Assembly: GCA_023700845.1 (NCBI GenBank)
Contig: JAMPYD010000154.1
Span: forward strand, 1 to 5,615
DNA from: Elusimicrobiota bacterium
GTDB lineage: Bacteria > Elusimicrobiota > Elusimicrobia > UBA1565 > UBA9628
Length of the DNA stretch: 5,615 bases
Direction of reading: 5' to 3'
The notes beneath the pieces were generated by a model. The model worked only from the letters and a program-made list of their open reading frames with translations. It searched no databases and was not told where the DNA came from. The position numbers and the translations under genes were made by a program. Below, piece after piece: positions 1 through 5,615 of the stretch. Within the stretch, counting starts at the first letter, position 1. Every line of letters begins with the position of its first letter.

Positions 1-573
1 CTTCTCGACCCAGGCCCAGAAGTCGGGATCGAGGCCGCGATAGGCGGCGGCGTGCGCGGGATCGGCCAGGGCGGCGAAGTCGCGGGAGAAGGCGGCCACG
101 CGCGCGCGGCCCGTGTCCCCGATCTCGCGTCCCGAGGCGTACAGCGCGGCGACGGCCTCGGTGTCGGCGTGAAGGCGGGAGGAGCGGGCGTCGATCTCAT
201 CCTGCGTCATGGAGTCGAAGCGCCGGTCGGGGGGGACGGCGACGGGCTCTCCCGGAAGCCTGCGGCAGTCGAGGACCCGGCCGTCCGGGGCGAAGTCCGC
301 CTCTCCTTGGGGCGCGTGGAAAACGAAACCTTTCGCCGGGCTCCCCTCGCGCCCGTAGAAGAAGACGCGGTAGCGCAAGGACCCCCCGCGCTTGGACGGC
401 ACGGGCCACGAGGGCGACCACTCGAGAGGGATCACAGTCGCGCACGCGCCTTGAGCGGAGATCCGGCGGGCCGCCTGCTCGAGGGCCGACGGAGGCGCGG
501 CGGGGGCCGGCTCCTTCGGTCCGCACGCGGCCGCGGCCGCGAGGGCGAGCACGACGAGGCGGGCCCGTCTCAT
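1..573 (-). CDS. Probable exported lipoprotein of unknown function (C-terminus cut by window edge)
   Basis: I do not recognise the family. The frame stays open from an ATG at 573-571 to the window edge, giving 191 residues. The N-terminus looks exported: basic start (MRRAR), a hydrophobic Leu/Val/Ala stretch at residues 6-16, then Cys17-Gly and a Pro/Ala-rich linker. This fits a lipoprotein signal, although the lipobox is a weak A-A-A-C without the usual Leu at -3. The mature part has Cys44 and Cys103, which could pair in the periplasm, and a segment at about 66-90 rich in aromatic and beta-type residues (RYRVFFYG, FVFHAP). A charged helical segment follows at about 120-170. The last visible residues (YRGLDPDFWAWVEK) look close to a natural C-terminus, but the stop is outside the window. 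The start is supported by GGAGG at 584-588, ten bases upstream and inside the end of the preceding gene. It lies two bases after the protease gene stop, so the two are probably one operon. That it works with the protease is inference. Confidence 0.75.
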   Translation of the reverse strand, partial: MRRARLVVLALAAAAACGPKEPAPAAPPSALEQAARRISAQGACATVIPLEWSPSWPVPSKRGGSLRYRVFFYGREGSPAKGFVFHAPQGEADFAPDGRVLDCRRLPGEPVAVPPDRRFDSMTQDEIDARSSRLHADTEAVAALYASGREIGDTGRARVAAFSRDFAALADPAHAAAYRGLDPDFWAWVEK

Positions 574-575
574 CT

Positions 576-2378
576 TCAATGAACCTCCGCGAAAGTCTTG
601 GTGAGGCCTTCCCACGCCTTCCGGAACTGGGCGATCGGCACGAAGCGGCCCGCGCCGAGAACGGCCGAGCCGCTGTCGTTGATATAGTAGCCCAAAGTCT
701 TGCCGTCGAGGCGTCCGATCTCGGCGCCGGTGATGACGATCGCGTGGCCGAGGGCCTTCGGGGCTTTCACGTCCCAGAGATGTCGGGCGTCGACGTTGGC
801 GATGATCATGCCGCCGCGCCGCACGGCGGCGTCGAGCGTCTCGATCGGAACGTCGATCTGCTTGGTCACGATCAGGCCGCGGTCGACGAGGAGGTTCGCC
901 GTGTAGGCGTCGGGGGTGCCGCTGCGATAGAACCCGCGGCCCTTGGCCTCCTCCGCCAGCTGGGCTTCGATCTTGACGGGGTCGCCTTTGGGCAAAAGCC
1001 CGTGAGCCATGAGGATTCCCTGCTGGGCCACGACCGCGCAGGTGTCGGGGGCGTTCTGGGTATGGACGAGGCGGGCCCGGCCCGACGGATCGCCGACGGT
1101 CGCGGTCAATCCCAGGCGGCGCAGGGCGTCGGCGCGGTACAAGGGGTCCCGGGAGCGGGTTCTCTTGAGAATCGCGAGAATGCCGGGGTCGCCCGCGACG
1201 ATGGCGGGCGCGGAGGGATTCGCGGGCGGAGGCTTGGGAATCGCGCGCCGGTCGATCAGAACCGGGCCCGCGGGCCGGCCGCGGGACGCCGTGTCGCCGA
1301 CGATGAGCGTCCCCGAATGTCCGCCGCCGGCGCCGGCGAGGCTCGTGCGGATGACGCCGGCCGCGACGCCGCCCGGCTCGGCGCGGCCGCCGAAAGCCCG
1401 CGCCGACTTGACGGCCGCCAGCCGCGCGCGGGCCGAGGCCAGGCGGGCCGCGGACGCGTTGACCCGCTCGCGCCGGCGGGCGTTCTCCTGGGCGTCCGAG
1501 AGACGGGCCCCCGTCCGGTCCGAGCTGATCGAGGCGTCCCGGTACAGCCCGACGAGCGCCGCTCCGCGGGCGTTGAGCAGGTCGATCTGCTCCGCGGTCG
1601 CGGCGCCCGGGTTCTTCTCCAGGGCGGATACGCCCGCCAGCAGGGCCGCTTCGCCCTTCTCGAGCTCGGCGAGCTTGGCCGCCGAGGCTCGCGCGATCAG
1701 CTTCGCGACCCGCATGCGCGCCTCGCCGATATGGCTGAAGATCGGGAGGGTGTAGGTGTCGACCTGGCTCGCGAGGCCCAGGTAGTCCGCGGTGACCCTT
1801 TCGACGTCGATCGCCAAGGACTCCTGCACGGGGAACGGGCAGGTCTTTTTCTCGCAGTCGTCCGCGTCCGCGATCAGCCCGTCCGAATCGGTCAGGAGGC
1901 CGCGCGCCGTGCCGCACAGGCCGGCGTACTTCATGCAGATCAGCTCGACCATCTTCGGCGCTTCCACGCCCGGGTTCCAATACGCGGGGCCCTCGGCCTT
2001 GGGATCGGAGAGGGCCATGGCCGCCGCCAGGCGGCCGATCACGAGCAGGCTCAGGCGCAGGAGGGGACGATTCGCGCCGTCCGCCCGGGCCTTGGCGGGC
2101 AGCGCGTGCTCGCGCTCGTCGAGCTCGCGGTCCCGCTTGGCGATCGCGTGGATGGCGGGGATGGGACACGCCTTCGCCGCGCAGGCCTCGGCGTCCTTCA
2201 GCGCGGCGAGGTAGCCGTCATGGATCGCCGTCGCCTCCTTGCAGGTCGGCTTGGCGGCGGCGCAGGAGGTCTTGAGAAAGGCCTTGGCGCCGGAAACGAT
2301 GGCGCCGGGCGCGGGCTCCACCCCCGGGGGAGCGGCGCCGACGAGCAGGACGAGGGCCAACAGGCGGAGACGGGTCAT
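576..2378 (-). CDS. Exported papain-like (C39-type) cysteine peptidase with duplicated Cys-rich N-terminal module
   Basis: The 600-residue product starts with a signal peptide: MTRLR, then a Leu/Val-rich core at about 5-15, with cleavage likely near 16-26. Residues 39-74 and 148-183 are two copies of a module with identical spacing, C-x6-C-x19-C-x4-C-P-[IF]-P. Residues 219-328 are Ala/Arg/Glu/Leu-rich and probably a long helix or coiled coil. A Gly/Pro-rich linker covers about 329-395. The C-terminal part, about 435-600, reads as a C39-like papain-fold peptidase: Gln441 and Cys447 (QNAPDTCAVVAQQ), a GTP-x-x-x-x-x-NLL segment near 487-497, a VDARHLW segment at 529-535, His545 (GHAIVITG) and Asp568 (YYINDSGS), which would form Cys-His-Asp with an oxyanion-hole Gln. 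It lacks the ABC-transporter parts of bacteriocin-processing C39 exporters, so it is probably a free exported protease. Substrate unknown. The start has GGAGA at 2388-2392 nine bases upstream. Peptidase assignment rests on motifs; an inactive or transpeptidase-like role is possible. Confidence 0.85.
   Translation of the reverse strand: MTRLRLLALVLLVGAAPPGVEPAPGAIVSGAKAFLKTSCAAAKPTCKEATAIHDGYLAALKDAEACAAKACPIPAIHAIAKRDRELDEREHALPAKARADGANRPLLRLSLLVIGRLAAAMALSDPKAEGPAYWNPGVEAPKMVELICMKYAGLCGTARGLLTDSDGLIADADDCEKKTCPFPVQESLAIDVERVTADYLGLASQVDTYTLPIFSHIGEARMRVAKLIARASAAKLAELEKGEAALLAGVSALEKNPGAATAEQIDLLNARGAALVGLYRDASISSDRTGARLSDAQENARRRERVNASAARLASARARLAAVKSARAFGGRAEPGGVAAGVIRTSLAGAGGGHSGTLIVGDTASRGRPAGPVLIDRRAIPKPPPANPSAPAIVAGDPGILAILKRTRSRDPLYRADALRRLGLTATVGDPSGRARLVHTQNAPDTCAVVAQQGILMAHGLLPKGDPVKIEAQLAEEAKGRGFYRSGTPDAYTANLLVDRGLIVTKQIDVPIETLDAAVRRGGMIIANVDARHLWDVKAPKALGHAIVITGAEIGRLDGKTLGYYINDSGSAVLGAGRFVPIAQFRKAWEGLTKTFAEVH
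584..588 (-). promoter_or_regulatory. Shine-Dalgarno site of the lipoprotein gene, inside the end of the protease gene
   Basis: On the minus strand GGAGG lies ten bases before the ATG at 573 and overlaps the last codons of the upstream protease gene. It fixes the lipoprotein start. With the stop (576-578) and the start separated by only two bases, it suggests translational coupling between the two genes. Confidence 0.6.
1830..2264 (-). repeat. Protein-level tandem duplication: two four-cysteine modules in the exported protease
   Basis: Within the exported protease, Cys39, 46, 66 and 71 followed by PIP (bases 2157-2264) and Cys148, 155, 175 and 180 followed by PFP (bases 1830-1937) have the same intervals of 7, 20 and 5 residues. 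The copies lie 109 residues apart. Sequence between the cysteines has diverged, apart from similar helical character and Ala/Asp/Lys content, so this is an old duplication and not a DNA repeat. In an exported protein the likely role is a helical hairpin pinned by two disulfides. Metal binding is possible but no CxxC or CxxCH pattern is present. Confidence 0.7.
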
Positions 2379-2398
2379 GAGGGGGGTTCTCCACTCGA

Positions 2399-2427
2399 AG
2401 GGTAGCCCCGGAACCCCTCGTTTTCAA
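2399..2427 (-). promoter_or_regulatory. Candidate sigma-70-type promoter for the protease-lipoprotein unit
   Basis: On the minus strand TTGAAA (2427-2422, five of six matches to the -35 consensus) is followed after exactly 17 bases by TACCCT (2404-2399). That hexamer keeps only the TAnnnT core of a -10 box. Transcription would start near 2392, at the edge of the Shine-Dalgarno GGAGA (2388-2392), leaving a very short leader. The weak -10 box makes this a tentative call. Confidence 0.3.
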
Positions 2428-2449
2428 GGCTTTTCTCGTCGGGACATGC

Positions 2450-2455
2450 GATAAT
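2450..2455 (+). promoter_or_regulatory. Candidate -10 box for the ygiQ operon, giving a near-leaderless mRNA
   Basis: GATAAT (five of six matches to TATAAT) sits in the only A/T-rich patch of the intergenic region, about 2450-2458, and ends ten bases before the GTG at 2466. Initiation six to eight bases downstream would put the mRNA 5' end at about 2461-2463, just before the start codon. No convincing -35 box is seen at 16-18 bases; the better TTTCAA-like match at 2422-2427 is about 22 bases away. No Shine-Dalgarno sequence lies between 2440 and 2465, which agrees with leaderless translation. Confidence 0.4.
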
Positions 2456-2465
2456 ATACGCAGCC

Positions 2466-4417
<1,952 letters not shown>

Positions 4418-4421
<4 letters not shown>

Positions 4422-5104
4422 TGGAAAAGCCGCGGCTCGTCCGTTTCGGGAACCTCGACGCGATCGAGGTCCCCAATTCCGATCCGAAGGCGCTCGCCGT
4501 GATCTGCCTTCACGGCTACGGCGCCGACATGCGCGACCTGGCGCCGCTCGCCGACGAGCTCGCGACGAAGCGCCCGATCACGTGGTTCTTCCCGGACGCG
4601 CCGGAGACGCTCGACTGGGGCGGCCGCGCGTGGTTCCCCATCGACGTGGCCGCCTTCGAGGAGGCCCAGCGCACGGGCACCCCGCGCGACCTCTCGCTGC
4701 GCGAGCCCCCGGGGATGGAGTGGGCCCGCGAGGAGCTTCAGCGCTTCGTCGCGGAGCTCGAGGTCCCGTGGGACAGGATCGTGCTGATGGGCTTCTCCCA
4801 GGGCGCCATGCTCGCCGTGGACCTGGCGCTGCGCGCCGAGACGGCGCCGGCGGGGGTCGTGATCCTCTCCGGGACCTTGGTGGACAAGGCCAAGACCGCC
4901 GAGCTCGCGCCGGCGAAGAAAGGCATGCCCTTCTTCCAGTCTCACGGCTCGGTCGATCCGATCCTGGGCTTCGCGCAGGCGCGCGCGCTCGAGAAGGTCC
5001 TCGTCGAGGCCGGGTGGAGGGGCCAGCTGCGCCGCTTCGAAGGCGGCCACGCGATCCCGGCCGAGGTCCTCGAGGGGCTGAAGGGCTGGCTCGAGAAAAG
5101 ATGA
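4418..5104 (+). CDS. Alpha/beta hydrolase, phospholipase/carboxylesterase family (Abhydrolase_2)
   Basis: The 228-residue product has the full set of motifs of the small serine esterase family that includes carboxylesterase 2 and acyl-protein thioesterases. These are LHGYGAD at 31-37 (oxyanion-hole region), a GGRAWFPID segment at 68-76 corresponding to the family's W-F/Y-D segment, the nucleophile elbow GFSQG with Ser127, Asp180 in HGSVDPIL, and His211 in GGHAIP. This gives a complete Ser-Asp-His triad. Length is normal for the family and there is no signal peptide, so it is probably cytoplasmic, hydrolysing a short-chain or thio-ester. The substrate cannot be read from sequence. The start is taken at ATG 4418, whose ATGA overlaps the ygiQ stop. 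A second in-frame ATG follows at 4421. The open frame extends far upstream to 2846, but that part is an out-of-frame shadow of ygiQ. The gene ends with another ATGA overlap with the methyltransferase gene. Confidence 0.93.
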
Positions 5105-5615
5105 GCGACTGGACGAAGCAGTTCTTCCGCGCCCCGGTGTTCACCCCCGGCGCCCCCGAAGCGCTCGCGGCCGCGCCGACGGAGGCCGCCGCGGTCTGGC
5201 GCACGCTCGGCCTCAAGCCCGGCGCGCGCGTGCTCGACCTGGCCTGCGGCACCGGCCGCCACGCCGTGCTGCTCGCGCGCCGCGGCGCCTTCGTGGTCGG
5301 AGTGGACAAGACCGAGGCCTACCTCAAGGAAGCGAGGCGGCAGGCCGCCCCTCTTAAAAACTGCCTGTTCGCGCGCGGCGACATGCGCCGCCTGCCCTTC
5401 AAGGGGGAGTTCGACGCGGCGATCAACCTGTGGACGAGCTTCGGCTACTTCGCCAAGCCTTCGGACGACCTCAAGGCGCTCAAGGGCGTCGCCCGGGCCC
5501 TCAAGCCGGGCGGACTGTTCCTGATCGACCTCATCGACTTCGCCTGGGTCAAGAAGCACGGCCAGCGCCGCCGCTGGGACCGGCGCGCCGACGGCGCGTA
5601 TCTGCTGCAGGACGC
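5101..5615 (+). CDS. Class I SAM-dependent methyltransferase (C-terminus cut by window edge)
   Basis: The visible 171 residues form a Rossmann-type class I methyltransferase. Motif I is VLDLACGTGRH at 44-54 (SAM glycine loop). The acidic end of strand 2 is Asp69 in VVGVDKT, GDM at 93-95 contacts the adenine side, the strand 4 segment FDAAINLWTSFGYF is at 104-117, and LKPGGLFLIDL is at 135-144. The basic/aromatic stretch at 147-162 begins the substrate-side insertion, and the rest is outside the window. The profile is of the Methyltransf_11/25 kind, common among small-molecule methyltransferases, and the substrate cannot be predicted. There is no signal peptide, so it is expected in the cytoplasm. 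The ATG at 5101 overlaps the esterase stop by four bases (ATGA). Only a weak purine run (GAGAAAAG) precedes it, so translation probably depends on coupling to the esterase gene. Confidence 0.93.
   Translation, partial: MSDWTKQFFRAPVFTPGAPEALAAAPTEAAAVWRTLGLKPGARVLDLACGTGRHAVLLARRGAFVVGVDKTEAYLKEARRQAAPLKNCLFARGDMRRLPFKGEFDAAINLWTSFGYFAKPSDDLKALKGVARALKPGGLFLIDLIDFAWVKKHGQRRRWDRRADGAYLLQD

Larger units (their letters stand above)
2379..2465. other. Divergent intergenic control region
   Basis: These 87 bases separate the start codons of the minus-strand protease unit and the plus-strand ygiQ operon, so promoters for both units should lie here or just inside the flanking genes. It contains the protease Shine-Dalgarno site, a TTGAAA element, and an A/T-rich patch around 2450-2458. 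The patch reads as a -10-like hexamer on the plus strand (GATAAT) and also on the minus strand (TATTAT or TATATT). No terminator hairpin or clear operator palindrome was seen. Confidence 0.6.

Noticed and set aside
526..543. GCGGCCGC-type G/C repeat
   Set aside because: It is explained by the run of Ala codons in the lipoprotein signal sequence, with no sign of a separate repeat element.
52..582. 176-codon plus-strand frame opposite the lipoprotein gene
   Set aside because: It is Gly/Arg-rich with no motif. The opposite strand has a signal sequence, a good Shine-Dalgarno site and operon spacing.
1..2378. Bacteriocin/ABC exporter system suggested by the C39-like domain
   Set aside because: No transporter membrane domain, ATPase domain or small double-glycine precursor gene is visible, and the domain sits at the C-terminus of an exported protein.
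579..2405. 608-codon open frame on the plus strand opposite the protease gene
   Set aside because: It is a high-GC antisense shadow: low-complexity Arg/Gly/Ala/Asp composition and no recognisable motif. The minus strand encodes a signal peptide, ordered cysteines and a complete catalytic set.

Overview
The window is a compact stretch of G+C-rich bacterial chromosome (by eye about two thirds or more G+C, with strong G/C preference at third codon positions). It holds five protein genes in two divergent units that share one 87-base intergenic region, 2379-2465. The signal-peptide and lipobox-like N-termini on the left suggest a Gram-negative or other bacterium with lipoprotein export. The sequence alone does not fix the phylum; uncultured high-GC lineages such as Elusimicrobiota or Myxococcota would fit. 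No RNA genes, insertion sequences, CRISPR arrays or phage genes were seen.

Left unit (minus strand, read from about 2400 towards 1). The first gene, 576-2378, encodes a 600-residue exported protein. It has a duplicated four-cysteine module at its N-terminus, a long helical middle, a Gly/Pro-rich linker and a C-terminal papain-like, C39-type cysteine protease domain (Cys447, His545, Asp568). Two bases after its stop codon a second gene starts (573 down to the window edge). It encodes a probable lipoprotein of unknown function, cut off by the edge. Both look exported, and they are probably co-transcribed and translationally coupled.

Right unit (plus strand, from 2466 to the window edge). It begins with a YgiQ-family (UPF0313) radical SAM protein, 2466-4421. 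An alpha/beta hydrolase of the phospholipase/carboxylesterase family follows at 4418-5104, then a class I SAM-dependent methyltransferase from 5101 that runs off the window. Each of the two junctions is a 4-base ATGA overlap, so this is a tightly coupled operon. Its products are predicted to be cytoplasmic: two SAM-using enzymes flank a small esterase. No common substrate can be deduced.

The divergent intergenic region contains the only clearly A/T-rich patch outside genes. It carries a candidate -10 element so close to the GTG start of the YgiQ gene that the message would be nearly leaderless, and a candidate sigma-70-type promoter for the protease gene in the opposite direction. The most unusual element is the exactly spaced, duplicated C-x6-C-x19-C-x4-C-P-[IF]-P module of the secreted protease.
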